Positions 21,837 through 34,695 are shown, numbered from the stretch's first letter. The stretch is DNA of 64,000 bases from Carettochelys insculpta (GCF_033958435.1 NC_134146.1:28046501-28110500); one strand, 5' to 3'. Program-made: numbers and translations. The notes: generated by a model from the letters alone, not told the origin.

Positions 21837-22245
21837 GGCCGTGTCTACGCTAGCCAAAAACTTCAAAATGGCCATGCAAATGGCTATTTTGAAGTTTACT
21901 AATGAAGCGCTGAAATACATATTCAGCGCCTCATTAGCATGCGGGTGGCCGCGGCACTTCGAAATTGATGTGGCTCGCTGCCACATGGCTCATCCAGACG
22001 GGGCTCCTTTTCGAAAGGACCCCGGCTACTTTGAAGTCCCCTTATTCCCATCTGCTCATAGGAATAAGGGGACTTTGAAGTAGGCGGGGTCCTTTCGAAA
22101 AGGAGCCCCGTCTGGATGAGCTGCGTCAATTTCGAAGTGCTGTGGCTGCCTGCATGCTAATGAGGCTCTGAATATGTATTTCAGCGCTTCATTAGTAAAC
22201 TTCGAAATGGCCATTTCGAAGTTTTTGGCTAATGTAGACACGGCC
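21837..22245. mobile_element. Near-perfect 409-bp palindromic MITE
   Basis: GGCCGTGTCTACGCTAGCC at the left end is answered by GGCTAATGTAGACACGGCC at the right. The two halves pair almost base for base through about 200 bp to a centre near 22040-22050, including the block TCCTTTTCGAAAGGACCCC and its inverse. Both edges abut AAT (21834-21836 and 22246-22248), a possible 3-bp target duplication. The arms differ by only scattered substitutions and short indels, so the copy looks young or is homogenised by hairpin-mediated repair. Open frames read through both strands because the sequence is its own inverse. Confidence 0.8.
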
Positions 22246-22317
22246 AATGGGTATGCTTAAGATTCGTGATCAAATGCTCTGGCAACACCATGCCAACCTG
22301 TGTGGTACGTGAGTAAC

Positions 22318-22930
22318 CTGTAGTCCAACAGTTCCCAAACTTTTCGAGACAGCAACCCATTTTGACAATGCAGTAAGACTTTGTGCCCCAAGGCAATTCA
22401 AAATTGGGATGGGGGAGGGTTCTCCCTGGGGGAAAAAAATATAAATCTTAATGCCTCCTCCCTAGGCTTAAACCCCTCAGCACCCTAAACTGCCCCTCCA
22501 ACCCAGGCTTAACCTCCTTGCAGCCCCAAAACACCTGCCACCTACCTCACACAAGCACCTCTGCTGCCCCTCACTGCTCCTTTGCTGGGCCATCCTGACT
22601 CCACCTCCTCCACATGGCTCCCTCCAGCCCTCCTACTCTCTTCCCCCACCTGCAGCACAGGCAATTCCCTGCCCAGCCACACTGAAATGGGGCTCGGTTT
22701 AATGGCCAGGTCTGTCTTGCCAGCCATTAAATCAATTAAATTGAGCTCCATTTCAGCATGGCAAGGCAGGAACTGGGAGGTGGAGGAGTGAGTGGAGAAA
22801 GCAGCAGGAGCTGCAATGAATCCTTAAAGAGCCACATGCGTCTGAGTCACCCAGCTGGTAACCCTTAGAAAGATACATGGTGACCCATGTTTAAGTCCTG
22901 ATCCATAGATTGGGAATCCCTGCTGTAGTC
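22318..22930. mobile_element. Non-autonomous hAT element with perfect 8-bp target duplication
   Basis: CTGTAGTC stands at 22318-22325 and again at 22923-22930. Between them the element (22326-22922, 597 bp) starts CAACAGTTCCCAAAC and ends with the inverse of CAGGGATTCCCAATC, the hAT-type 'CAgggnTTCCCAAaC' terminus. The C-rich left half and a smaller inverted pair around 22680-22760 (GGCTCGGTTTAATGGCC against GCCATTAAATC...GAGCTCC) are internal. No transposase is encoded. The exact duplication dates it later than the hAT at 6019-6975, whose duplication has decayed. Confidence 0.85.
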
Positions 22931-24600
22931 TTATCTACCCCAGGGAAAATTCCCCATCATTGTTAACACTGATTTAGCTCCACTGGTATCTGCTATACTG
23001 AGAGCTCTATTGCAGGCCTAAAAATAGTCTGATAATGTCAATCTCAGTAGTCTTCCCAAACCAATGAAGGTTAGGAACAGGAGGTCCAGCTAAGCTCAAC
23101 ACAGGCATTTGCAATATTGCGTGCTTGTTAGAACTGAAACAAAATTCTGAACTCTTGACATTCTTCCTTTCCCTCAACACTTCTTCTGTGGAGTACTAGC
23201 AAAAGTCTTAGCCAAGAAAATGAAATAGGTCATTGCATCCTGTTATAATATCTGAGCAGGCTCTATGTTGTTTCTAGGCTACCAAGTGCTGATATAGCCT
23301 TGTAGGTTCGTAAATTCCTTTTGGTTGCATGGCTAGTTTCATTTCTTCTAAACACATGTACCACTCTGTCTCTGCTGACAATCATGTGGTACAGAATACT
23401 GGGTTCACCTGAGAACAGACGAGCACACTGAGCCCCTACACTTGGTTACTCCTGGGAAGTTAAGATGATCCATCACATAATGACAGCTATAAGGTGTATA
23501 TTCTGACAATCTGCAAGACCAGCCATATGAGGCCAGGGCCACACTGTTCTGCACTCTCTGAGCTTCTACTTTGTTCTGAGCTACCCAATCACCTGCTACA
23601 CACATCTCCTTTGAATTAGTGTGTTTTGGTCTCTGGGCCTACAGAGATTGTGTGGGTGTTTGAAGGCCAAAAGAGAGGGGTTCAGCAAAAGTTCTTCAGG
23701 ATGGGATCCCTACTAAATATGACCTGATGTTGATCGGTACCCCATATGGGTTCCAGTATAGGGTTATAGGAATAACTAGGAGTGTATGGTCAGATGAGTT
23801 TTATTTCTGTATTGAATCAGGTTCTCTCAGAATATCTGGGATGTCCTTCCGTGATGTGATCTGCTTCTTTGGTAGAGCATCCTTGTTTGGTGAAAGGTTT
23901 TTGATGTGTTAAGGGCTTTGGATGTGTCCTGGACTTTCTCCCTGAGGCATATTCTGTGGCATCTGAGAGTCTGGCTGCTGATAATAGATTTCTTTGTGTT
24001 TGGATAGTAAGCTGATCTATGATAAGGTGTGGTGATCCACGGATTTCTTTTATATAGATATCACAAGGTTCCTTCCGTTGTTGAAGCTGATCACAGAATC
24101 CACTTGCGTGTTAACAGATTTCTAATCTTTAGTGAAATCATAAATTAGCGAAGAATTTATCTCAAGATTCCTATGGGAAAACAGTGATGTACTGTGTAGA
24201 AAGGCTATTGATCAGTAATTTGGTATCCTAAGCAGAGGGTTTGATTCCTAAACTCTGGCTTGACTAATTCAGATATTCATCCAGATGCATTACTCTAGAA
24301 GTTATTCCATATTCCAGGTGAAATATAGGGGCAATAATTAGTACGTGGTACAGTTCAATTCCAAGCAACGGTAATGGAACATCAAGGCTACTTTTCCACA
24401 GCTCACCCTAGATAAGTCACCTTTTGTGGTTTTATCTGTTTGTTCTAAAAGAAGCCTCAACCTCAGAAAAGCTGGTTTGGTTGGCAGTGAAATGTCATTT
24501 GTCTTTTTGGAGATGATTTTGATTATCTTTTTCTGATTTGTCCTCCTTGCTTGCTGTTTTTGGTTCTCTGTGCCTTAAATATTGAGTCTGTTCTGGTCTG
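22931..24600. other. Unassigned sequence
   Basis: AT-rich unique-looking DNA with no recognisable exon, RNA or repeat. Confidence 0.4.
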
Positions 24601-24604
24601 GCTA

Positions 24605-24735
24605 TGGTCTGAAGAAGTGGGTCTGTCCCACGAAAGCTCACCTAATAAACTATTATGCTAGTCTTTAAAGTGCTACTTGACTGCTTTTTGTTTTGATAGT
24701 GTATAGACTAGCACAGCTTCCTCTCTGTTACTTTT
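24605..24735 (+). repeat. Dispersed reptilian repeat, 3'-tail copy 3
   Basis: The best-preserved copy: CTGAAGAAGTGGGTCTGTCC, CACGAAAGCTCACCTAATAA, TAGTCTTTAAAGTGCTACTTG, TGCTTTTTGTTTTGATAGTG, and the terminal GACTAGCACAGCTTCCTCTC. This variant is, from memory, common in soft-shelled turtles. Confidence 0.7.
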
Positions 24736-26365
24736 TGGAGATGGTTATTCATGGCAGTAGAGCTGTTTGATACATGCACGAGGAAATCCCAAGTAAAGTA
24801 AAACTTGCCTTTATGGAGTTTTCTTGCAAATCTGAAACTCCAGGCTAGGTTTACCTAAAACTTTGCCCAGGTCCTCAGCCCTGTTTTCAAACTTGGAATA
24901 TATCATTCCTGATACAACATCTGCATTGGTGGAGTTTCTCATTCCTACCTAAAAATAAGAAAAAGAGAATACGCTTGGTTTGCATTTTCTATTTGAAACT
25001 GAATCTTTGAAGCAAATTTAAAAGGGCAGTTAGACCACGTGAGACAAATTCTGAGTGAGAAATAATAATTAATAGTTGCACAGCTCCCTGAGCGAAGAAG
25101 CAGGACAATTTGCTTGGTGGAACTGCAAGTCCTTGTGAACCAAAACCTCTGAGATCCCTGCAATTCCACCATAGCAAGACATATGTGTTGAAAGAAGAAA
25201 AAATTCTCTGCAGACAATGTATGTGAATAGTAAAGTTTTTGCCTACTGGCTGTAAGGCATTGTTTAATACAAGTAAAATAAGATTATGGACTGTGTGGGT
25301 GAGGGCGGGGAAGGGTATCCTAGCCCCACTGAAATAAATGGCAAAACTCTCCTCTTCATTAGGTCAGAATTTATCTCAAGATTCCTATGAGAAATAATCT
25401 TATCCATGATTAAATCTTATTTCTCAAATACAAACTTCCATTGTAAAATAGTGGGCTAGACATGGAGTCTACCTCAACCAAAGTCTGTCATGTGAAGATA
25501 TTTCAATGACCTTAGCCAGCTGCAATTTCATTTGTATTGGAAGGAAAGAGGTAGGTATTGTCTGGGCAAATGGGGATAGCTTGATTCATCACTTCCTCTC
25601 ATTGTATCCAGATAATCAACTTAAGGTACTAATCCCTAGCAGAAACCCTGGAGGTGGTGGAAGTAACACCAATCGCCTTCTGCCAGCGGGTGCACGTCCT
25701 GGAATGCAGGGCATTTCATTATTTCAAGAAGTCATTTACTCTTTCCTATCCCAGTAATAGTGAATCTGACCCATTTTTGAGACAGCCTTTTGTTTCCTAT
25801 TGATAGGTTTCTCTTTTTGACGAACAGCCTGCACTTCCTGCCTTCCACAGTATTCAGGAAGTGAATCTATTATCAGTCTTTACAGCTGTTCCTTCAACTT
25901 GCCCCTGTATGAAGCTGATCTGTTTCCTTTAAAGATGCAGTGCCCCTTTCCGCTGCCACTTATGGTGATTCAGAAGCTTCACAAGTGTGGCTGAGGTTTG
26001 CCTCAGCTGCATCTTTCTAAAATTAGGAATAAGCTTCTGCATGTGTCCTTCTGTCACTTCAGGAAAAGTAAGTCACTGTGGTTTCCTTGGTAAGAAATGT
26101 GTTTCTTTTGAAAAGAAAAATATATCCATTAAAAACACCCCACAAAAATCAAGTCAATAAGCCCAGAGGCAGCACCATTTTAATGTGGTTCTAGGATGCC
26201 AGGATGGAATTCAGCCCCACAAAGAGGATCTTCAGGATCCTATGAACCATGTACATACTACTTAAGTTTGTTTTGGAAGGGTGAAGGGGTGATGTATAAT
26301 TTATCTTGCTAGATGAAACATTCCCTTATGAAAATGTTGGCATAACAGGCTAATAATACTTATCT
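24736..26365. other. Unassigned sequence
   Basis: No gene or clear repeat. The phrase AATGGCAAAACTC near 25338 recurs near 32343 and belongs to an old dispersed repeat I cannot name. Confidence 0.35.
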
Positions 26366-26420
26366 GTCCTACAGTGTCTTTCATCATTTAATCTCAAAGC
26401 CCTTTACAAAATGGATAATT
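26366..26420 (-). mobile_element. MIR-like 3' fragment
   Basis: The inverse contains TTTTGTAAAGGGCTTTGAGA, the typical 3' region of MIR SINEs (GTAAAGCGCTTTGAGA in consensus). Too short for certainty. Confidence 0.4.
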
Positions 26421-26567
26421 ACGTAAAACAATTTTGTTGACTTTCTTGAAGACTCACCGATTTCTTGTACTACTGAAACACCATCTCATGCAAAATTAAC
26501 CACACCCGGTGAATTACATTAATCATGGAGTGCGCCAAAGTTCCTGAATACTAATCTGGTGTACTAT

Positions 26568-27640
26568 CATATAATCATAGAACTATAGAATACTAGAACT
26601 GGAAGGAACCTAGAGAGATCATCAAGTCCAGTCATCTGCCTTCATGGTAGGACAACCACCATCTAGATCATCCTGACAGGCATTTGTCTAACTTGTTCTT
26701 TAAAATCTCCAAAAATGGAGATTCCACAAACTTTCTAGGCAACTTATTCTAGTGCTTAATCACCCTGAAATTTAGCAAGTTTTTCTTAATGTCCAATCTA
26801 AATCTTCCTTGCTGCCCATAGCTTTTGTCCTATCATCAGAGGTTAAGGAGAATAATTTCTCTCACTCCTTGTAACGTTTCAGGTACTTGAAAGCTGTTAT
26901 CAGATTCCCTCTCAGTCTTCACTTATCCAGACAAAACAAACCCACTTATTTCAATCTTTCCTCATGGGTCATGCTTTCTAGACCTTCTATCATTTTTGCT
27001 GCTCTGGGCCTCCTTCAATTTTCTCTGGGCAGTCTCCAATTTGTCCACATCTTTCCTGAAATGTGGCACCCACGAGTGGACACAGTACTCCAGTTGAGGC
27101 CTAATCAGCATAGGGTAGAGCAGAAGAATTACTTCTCGTGTCTTGCTTACAACACTCCTGTGAATACATCCCAGAATGATGTTTTTTATTTTGCAAGAGT
27201 GTTCTACTGTTGACTGGCATTCAGGTTCTGGTCCACTATGATCCCTAGTTCCCTTTCTTTAGTACTCCTTCCTTGGCAGTCATTTCCCATTTTACTTGCC
27301 TGAAACTGCTTGTTCCTTCCAAGTAGAGTACTTTTGCATTTGTCCTTGTTGGATTTCATCCCACTTACCTCAGACCATTTCTCCAGTTTGTCCAGATGAC
27401 TCTGAATTATAATTCTATCCTCCAAAACACTGGTAAACCCTCACAGCTTATTATCTGCCAACTTTATAAGAATACTCTCTCATTATCTAAATCACTGATG
27501 AAGATATTGAACAGAAATTATCCCTGTGGAACCCCATTTGCTATGCCCTTCCAGCATAATTATGAACCATTGATAACTACTCTCCGGGAACAGTTATCCA
27601 ACCACTTATGCACCCACATTTAAAATATACTTATCCAGGT
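26568..27640 (-). mobile_element. CR1 LINE fragment
   Basis: On the minus strand the element ends at the low-coordinate side with TTCCAGTTCTAGTATTCTAT followed by ATTCTATG-like octamers, the hallmark of CR1 3' ends. Upstream are the usual CR1 3' phrases (GGTTTAGAT-type wording replaced here by TTTAGATTGGACATTAAGA, and GGAATCTGATAACAGC). The far part (about 27200-27640) carries CATTGATAAAGATATTGAAC-like text, also known from long CR1/L3-type elements. No intact RT frame; stops and indels are frequent. Confidence 0.7.
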
Positions 27641-28868
27641 AGAGTACCCTACTTCTTCTCTAGGAATGTTTGGTTAGAAATGCATGCCATTCTGAAAGAA
27701 TGTTAATGTTTTGTCTATCTCAAAGCCAACTAATGTGTTAGATAGCCGTATTCATCCACTTTTTGCAGCATGTCCTTACTGTTGTGCCAAAACTCCTTGA
27801 TATAATTTATTGTTCTGGCCTTAAATTAACATTTATATTGTCCAATTTAAAACAAGACAAATAGTTCTGAGGGGAATAGGAAGCAAACTCATCATAAAAA
27901 GTTGTTATGAGTGAGGCACATTGTGATTAATTTTTCAATGCTGTACATTGACGATTCTACTTTTATATCGTTGGTTTCTTCATGCTTTAATCCCAGGTCT
28001 CTGAATGGGGAGATTAGATTAAAACAATTTATTTAGCTATCTGTCAAATCTGTATGCATGAAGTATTTGGTATTGAGAACTAGAGCACTTGCTATTAATG
28101 CTTCATTGACTATGCACCAACATCAATAATATTAGCATATTGGCACAGAGGTCTGGGGGGAGGAACGCGGTGGCCACTACTGCTAGAATTACCCAGTTTG
28201 AAATATAAGAAGATTAATGTAGCCTTTTGTTCTCTAAACACTGGCCTATATCTATATAATATAAAATCTATAAAATACACACACACACGACCAGGGTGTA
28301 TATCTATAGTTTCTTACCATGACATGCTAAATACAGTGATTTCTGCCTAAATATCAACATCAGAAGAGAGCAGAGATTTGCCAATCAGAAGAGCAGTCCC
28401 TGATTTTAGTTTTGCTGTTGCTGTTCTGTCTGAGGGTTAACGGCAGAGTGCAGTTTCCTGAAGAGCCAAGGGTGCCAGTCTTTCTGTATGGCCTGATTCT
28501 CCTCCCAGAATGGAATTGAGCACTGTACGAACAGCCAGTGAAGGCCTACATGCCACTAAACTTCTTTGTTGGCCCTCTGCTCAGGAACAAATTGAACCCA
28601 CAGTGATTTCCGTATGGATTTTGAGTAAAATAAACAGTATGATCCTGACTTTCTTGTATTAAAGTGTAAGTGGAAAAGAATATTATCAAATAATAATAAT
28701 TAGGATTAAAATCTCTGAGGATGTCTTAAAAATATCCATGTTGACTTGTTCCAGGGTTACAGGGCTGCTGGCACCGTTGCCCGTTCTACGGTCTTCGAGT
28801 GCACCCCTGAGGTGGCAGGCCTGGTGCCCTCCTGTGCCTGGATAGAATTGTGCAATTCTCCAACATTC
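27641..28868. other. Unassigned sequence with a short CA repeat
   Basis: (AC)7 at 28276-28289. A block at about 28750-28868 has higher GC and could be the edge of a repeat. No exon recognised. Confidence 0.35.
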
Positions 28869-28869
28869 A

Positions 28870-29115
28870 GGGCTTGTTTTCACTTCTGCAACGATCGATC
28901 CCCTCAGGATCGATCGTCCAGCGTTCGATTTCGTGCACCTGGGGTTGGCAATCGAACCATGAACTCCTCCCTATCACAAGGAGTAAGGGAGGTCAATGGG
29001 AGAAATGCTCCTGTTAGCCTTCCTTAATGAAGACAGTCAAGTCAGTTTCTGATATGCAATTGCTGTAGCTAGACTTATCTGAAATCAACTTATTTTCCTA
29101 GTATAGACCAAGCCA
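28870..29115. mobile_element. MITE with CpG-rich centre
   Basis: Left end GGGCTTGTTTTCACTTCTG, right end inverse GGCTTGGTCTATACTAGG. The body has GATCGATCCCCTCAGGATCG, a local palindrome, and later ACTTATCTGAAATCAACTTA, shared with the MITEs at 18912 and 46200. Several CpGs survive around 28890-28925, suggesting a fairly young copy. Confidence 0.6.
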
Positions 29116-29362
29116 AAGATCTGTTTACAACAACTGTTATGGCAACCACTTTTGACCATGCAAGTCAGATTGGACCCTTGCATTTCTTTCCTCTGGGAGC
29201 AGGCAACTAAGGCTACATGCTGACAAACAGCTGCCTTAAAATAAGTGGGTTTATTTAGCAAATGGACCAAAGCATTAGAGAAAATTATTATAAAACAACA
29301 AACAGCCTTTCTGCAGATCTAGACTCATTGAATATTGAATAGTCATGCTTCATTCCACACTA

Positions 29363-29658
29363 AGGCTAAGTCTGTACTATATACAGTTGTAGAGTTGTAT
29401 TGCTGCTGTTGCACCACTGTGAGCTCTCATAAACCTGCTCTGTGCTGGCGGGAAAGAATGCTCCTGTCAGCATAATTAAAGCACCCCAATAAGTGTAGGT
29501 AGCTATGTCAGCAGGAGAGCATTTCCCTCTCACCAACATAACACCATCCTTATGGGTACTTTTATGAATGAAAGAAGTGTCAGTGAGGTGGGTGTGTTTT
29601 TTCACACCCCTCACTGTCAAAAGTTGTACCAACAAAAGTACTAGAGTAGACATAGCCT
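29363..29658. mobile_element. MITE with GTCTAC-type ends
   Basis: Left end AGGCTAAGTCTGTACTATA and inverse right end AGGCTATGTCTACTCT match at most outer positions. Internal CTGTCAGCATAATTAAAGC and TCAGCAGGAGAGCATTTCC words fit turtle MITEs. Non-coding. Confidence 0.65.
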
Positions 29659-29679
29659 AGGAGAATTAAAATTGAGTAG

Positions 29680-29895
29680 GAGACAGTGTGGTCTAGTAGA
29701 TGGAGCACTGGACTGAGAGCTGGTTCTACCATAGGCCAGCCTCAGTTTCCCTATATGCAAAACAGAGTTAATACTGTCCACCTTTGTAAAGCAGTTTTTA
29801 AAATATATCTTTTACAGCCAGTATATATTCCTAAAGGGTTCTCCTGTTGCGATTCTTGGATGATGATGATGCTTATTATTAAAATAATAATGATA
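29680..29895 (+). mobile_element. MIR SINE
   Basis: Typical MIR order: GTGTGGTCTAGTAGATGGAG, GCACTGGACTGAGAGCTGG, CTCAGTTTCCCTATATGC (core), ACAGAGTTAATACTGTCC, TTTGTAAAGCAGTTTT, and a 3' ATGATGATGATGCTTATTATT tail. MIRs are shared by all amniotes and ancient, so divergence is expected. Confidence 0.8.
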
Positions 29896-30759
29896 TGATA
29901 ATCATACTAATATTTTTGCAGTTTTAGGCATTAGACCAAATTAACCAAAATGATTGCATTAATTCCCCATACTACATATTAATATTTCAAAATGTACATT
30001 GTTTAACTGAAAGAGAAATGTGCTAACTTTTTGAGTTTTCCACTTCAGAACATTAATGTTTCTACACAGCTACACAACAAAAGCCAAACATCAAGGAAAG
30101 TTGTCATACCCACCATTCATCAGGGTTTCAGTTCACTTTTGAACAGACAAAATTTAAAATCACTATTGGAGAAGCTCAGAAACATTGCAGACATAGGACA
30201 AGATCTGGCAAACCTTCTTACATTTATAGATTGCATGAGGCTTGCTCTTGTTCAGCATCAAGGCCAGTGTAAATTATAAGCCTTTGATCAAGCCCACAGA
30301 ATTGCCCAAATAAATTAGGTACTTGCAGAATAGGGTGAAAGACCCAGTGACATCAATTTGCCCCACAGTCAACAAAATTAGATTCTCCCAGGACCCCTTC
30401 CCACCAATAGTGTAGAAGATACTGTTCTTTCTGGACACAGATCAGTTAACCAACTGAGAATCCAAGGTTTCCTTAGTATAATTTTTTTTACTATTTCTTT
30501 ACTTGTCACTTCTGTCTTTTAATTTGTTTTTGCTGCTGTTTTGAATTCTATTTTCCAAAGAGACTCCTGCAGCCCAAGAGAGCACAGCTGACTTCTCTGG
30601 GCTATCATTTGGGCACAGGGTGCTGCTCATGTGAATCTAGTTGCAGGATTGGGGCCTTTTATGTCACTATGCTGAATCAATGCATAGAAGGATCCACATG
30701 ATAACATATCTCACTTATGAACATATTACTGACAAAAGTGCTGTTTCTTTATTGATGGG
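29896..30759. other. Unassigned AT-rich sequence
   Basis: An open frame of 82 codons at 30031-30279 (+) has no recognisable domain. The phrase GCAGGATTGGGGCC near 30643 belongs to an old dispersed reptile repeat. Confidence 0.35.
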
Positions 30760-30866
30760 TGACAGATGATGTATCACTTGAAGATTACTTGTTTAATCAA
30801 TGCCAGGTGCCACAGATGATAGGATACTGGGCTACCTGGTTTGACCCAGTATGGCTGTTACATTTA
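30760..30866 (+). repeat. Tail of a dispersed repeat ending 'GACCCAGTATGGC'
   Basis: GATAGGATACTGGGCTACCTG followed by TTTGACCCAGTATGGCTGTTA is a phrase I know as the 3' end of a common reptilian retroposon. Only the tail is present. Confidence 0.45.
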
Positions 30867-33650
30867 AAAATTAAAATTAAAATATTAAAGTGGAACCATG
30901 AATAAAATCACATCATTAGTTAAGATGATCACAGTTGACTAATCGCTAATTAGTAAATGTAGTTCCAGACCATAAAGTTCTCTGCTACAATATTCTGCAC
31001 GTAAGGAGCTTTCAAATCCTACAGCTGTTACCACTGCTGGTACCGCCTCTGCCATTAATCCTATTTTCAGTCCTCTTTCTCATGATCATTCAAATGCTTT
31101 GGCGGTGGTTCACTTTGAAAGGAGGAAAGATGCAGCTTCCCAGACACTATGTCTAGACTCTGGGTAAATGTTGGGGAAAGTCTCACAACCTGCACGGCAC
31201 AACTTGTGTCTCTTTTCCCTCTTTCCTGTCAGGAAGGGATTTTCCAAAATTTGGCATATCTACACGGAATGAGGTTTACAGGGATGGTGACAGAACATTC
31301 CCAATGTTGCAGACCTTTCCAAGAGACCTCTATACACCGGGAAAAAGTCTGCAGTATAGAGAGAGAGACCCGGACTTTATAGGAGTAGGATCTAGACCTG
31401 GATGAGCCTGAGATATTGGACTTCAAATTCATGATCAGATAGAAAAGATATTTTAAGTCATTTTAACGTTTTTTATTTTGCTCTCTTAGCCCTGTACAGT
31501 TGGTTTTATGGTAACTAAAGCACCCAGCTTTACAAAAGAAGGGACGTTTAAACATTTTATTGGGACTATTTTTAGAATTTTGTGGAACATTCCTAAAATA
31601 CATTTTCTGTGACGCACAGAGAACACATGATTATGCAGTATGGCATAAAGATTTTATTCGGGCTTGTTCGAGGTTAACTGTGTAATGCCAGATGCATGCT
31701 ACTAAAATCTTAATACCATACCACACTATTAGGTATTCTATATAATATATATGATACAGAATACATGGATATTGAAGACTTTATAACTCATGCTCTGTTG
31801 CATGAAATAGAAGAAAAAAGAAAGCAATGGGAAAATACTTTTAACATTGTCTTGTCATAATGTGTTCTTGTAGCAGACATGCCAAAAACAAAGTTGTATG
31901 AACAAAAAAGATGGGAATAAATCTAAAATTATTCCTTAATACTTCCCTGTTGTCTGCCTACTAGGAGTCTAAATTAAATATCCATTTCACAATTAAATTT
32001 TGAAAAAGCAGTCTCTGAATTTTTTATTTTTTATCCTCTAAGGCACTCAATAACCTGTATGCCTGAAATCAATTTTATAATAACTATAAAGTCATTGCAA
32101 TATTTATAGTATCTATTATAGCCTATAATAAAATGCAGAGACATTTGTGAAGTTCCAATTAAAATGGAACTTTTGGGTATTGATGGTTCTTGTCCTTAGA
32201 GACTACAAAATGAAACATTTAGAGCTCCACTACTTTCATTGTAGAAGTTATTGGGGATAGATCAAGCCAATTGTTACTTTGCAGCCTTAACAATTTGTGT
32301 ACCCCTGCCCTATATAAGCTTGATCCTGTGCTCAATTAAGTCAATGGCAAAACCCCCTTTGACTTCATTGTCTGATGTTGTAACATTGCACCCCTATATT
32401 TTTATGGAAATACATTTTTGAGCATAAGTATGCCAATTTGACTATGCTTTATGCGAAAGGTCATGTGTAACCTTCCATTGAAAAGTGCGTAATCCCTGAC
32501 TGTGTATAATATGTTTATGTGCAAGTATCGTTTCTGTGTTTGAAGTTAGAAATATGAAATATAAAACTGTTTATATGTCTAGGTGTGCTTGCTAATGAAG
32601 GTCATTAGTTATACTAAGGAAACTTAATGACCTGGTACTCATGCCAATGATCTGTGAATAATCTTGTTTTCCTTGCAAGCATGGACTATGGTTGGACCTA
32701 CAAAGACTGTGACTATGCCACCTGGTGCTGGAATCTATCTTTAATTTTATACTTTTGCACAGGGGTATGGGGAATTGAACAAAAATTTCCCACCCTAGAA
32801 AAATTCTAAAAAAGGAAAGGGGAAGTAGACCATGAATGTCCTTCGCTGGCTTTGGAGACTGCACTCCCCTCCCCCCCTGCTCTTCATAGAACATTTTGAT
32901 CTTGCTGAGGTGTGACTTTCTTGGTAATCAAGACTGGCAAGCCTCAACCCTTAAAGGGTGAAACACCCTGTTAAACATATGCTTCCCTCAGTCTTACCAA
33001 TTCCGGATAAAAATTGCAACTCAGGCTTTCACAGCATTGCCTTAAGTCATGAGATTAAAAAGAAGAACAATGAAGTGTGTGTGTTTTCCTTCTGGTGTTT
33101 GAGCTCTTAGGAGTTAAATTTTCAAATTTTTCTCTGCCATGCAAGCCAGGAATATACTTAGAGGCGGGGGAAAGCTATGATTCTCAGGTGATCAACTGTG
33201 GCTTCATCTAAACTAAAAATTTGCATTTATTATAAAAATCCATGCCCCTGAGAGATGTAACAAAGTGACCCAATCTCTGATGTACACAGTGCTAAGTTGA
33301 TGGAAGAATTCTTTAGCTAACCCAGCTACTTCCTCTCTCAGAGGTAGATTAACTATCCATCACTGTAGCGAGTATCTACCTTGAAGCACTAAATTGGTGC
33401 AGCTGTGCTTCTGTAGCATTTAAATGTAGTCTCATTTAAACAAAGAAAGTTTTGCATGCAAAGCAGTGATAGGATTGGTCCTGTTGTTTTTGGTACATAC
33501 TTCCTATACCAGGGTACTTTACAGCATTTTTGGGTGTATGAGGTCTTATGAAACCAGCAATGTTTACATGTGCAAAATTTATTGTTGTATAGGGATGTTA
33601 AGTACAGAGTTTAGTGTGAAAGAAGGAACACAGTCAGACCAGAAAGCTGG
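30867..33650. other. Unassigned AT-rich sequence
   Basis: 2.8 kb without a recognised gene or clear repeat. The segment 31140-31410 has a weak inverted look (TATGTCTAGACTCTGG near 31148 against GATCTAGACCTGG near 31391) and may be an eroded MITE. Confidence 0.35.
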
Positions 33651-33654
33651 CTTG

Positions 33655-34695
33655 ATGGATGGGCCCAATGGGTAGTGGCCAATGGCTCAATGTGTGGTTG
33701 GTGGTGTTTTCAAGTGGAGTGCCCCAGGGATCGGTTCTGGGGCCAGTGCGGTTCAATATCTTTATTAATGACCTGGATGAAGGGATGGATTGTGCCCTCA
33801 GCAAATGTGCAGATGATACTAAGCTAGGGGGTCAGGTAGATACATTGGAGGGTGGGGATAGGTCCAGAGTGACCTAGGCAAATTGGAGGATTGGGCCAAA
33901 AGAAATCTGATGAGGTTCAACAAGGAGAAGTGCAGAGTCCTGCGCTTGAGATGGAAGAATGCCAAGCATTGTTACAGGCTGGGGACTGACTGGCTAAGTA
34001 GCAGTGCAGCAGAAAAGGACCTAGGGATTACAGTGGATGAGATGCTGGGTATGAGTTGAGTGCCCTTGTAGCCAAGAAGGCTGATGGCATATTGGGGTGT
34101 ATTAAGAGAAGCATTTCCAGCAGATCTAGAGAAGTTATTATTCCCCTCTACTCAGCACTGGTGAGGCCACATCTGGAGTATTGCATCCAGTTCTGGGTCT
34201 CCCAAGAAAGAAAGAGGATGGGAATGCATTGGAGCAGGTTCGGGGAGGGCAACAAAAATGGTTAGGGGGCTGGAGCATATGACCTGTTAGGAGAGGCTGA
34301 GAGATTTGAGCTTACTTACTTTGCAGAAGAGAAGACTGAGGGGCAATTTGGTAGCAGTCTTCAACTTCCTGAAAGAGGGCTCTAAAGAAGATGGAGAGAG
34401 ACTGTTCTCAGTGGCAAGAGATGGCAGAACAAGGAGCAATGGTCTGAAGTTAGAGGGAGAGGTGTAGGTTGAATATTAGGAAAAAATATTTCACCAGAAG
34501 TGTACTAAAGAACTGTAATGCATTATCAAGAGTGGTGGTGGGAATCTGCATCCCTGGAGGTTTTTAAGTTCCATCTTGACATAGTCATGGCTGGAATGAT
34601 TTAGTTGGGGGTGATCGTGCCTTAGGCAGGGGGCTGGACTAGATGATCTTCTGAGGTCCCTTCCAGGCTTAGAATTCTATGATTCTATGACCTTT
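33655..34695 (+). pseudogene. 5'-truncated CR1 LINE: end of ORF2 and 3' UTR
   Basis: The first part (33680-33877) encodes [20 protein letters not shown] then [10 protein letters not shown], which are RT blocks of CR1 ORF2 including the catalytic A-D-D. A later frame (34056-34200) encodes [20 protein letters not shown] then [17 protein letters not shown], the C-terminal CR1 signature. Stops and frameshifts separate them, and a full ORF2 would be about four times longer. The element runs on through a 3' UTR with GGGCTGGACTAGATGATCTTC and ends in the octamer repeat GATTCTATGATTCTATGA at about 34677, the diagnostic CR1 terminus. Confidence 0.88.

Noticed and set aside
21835..22247. Mirror-image frames on both strands
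   Set aside because: They arise because the MITE is a palindrome; the same sequence is read from both sides.
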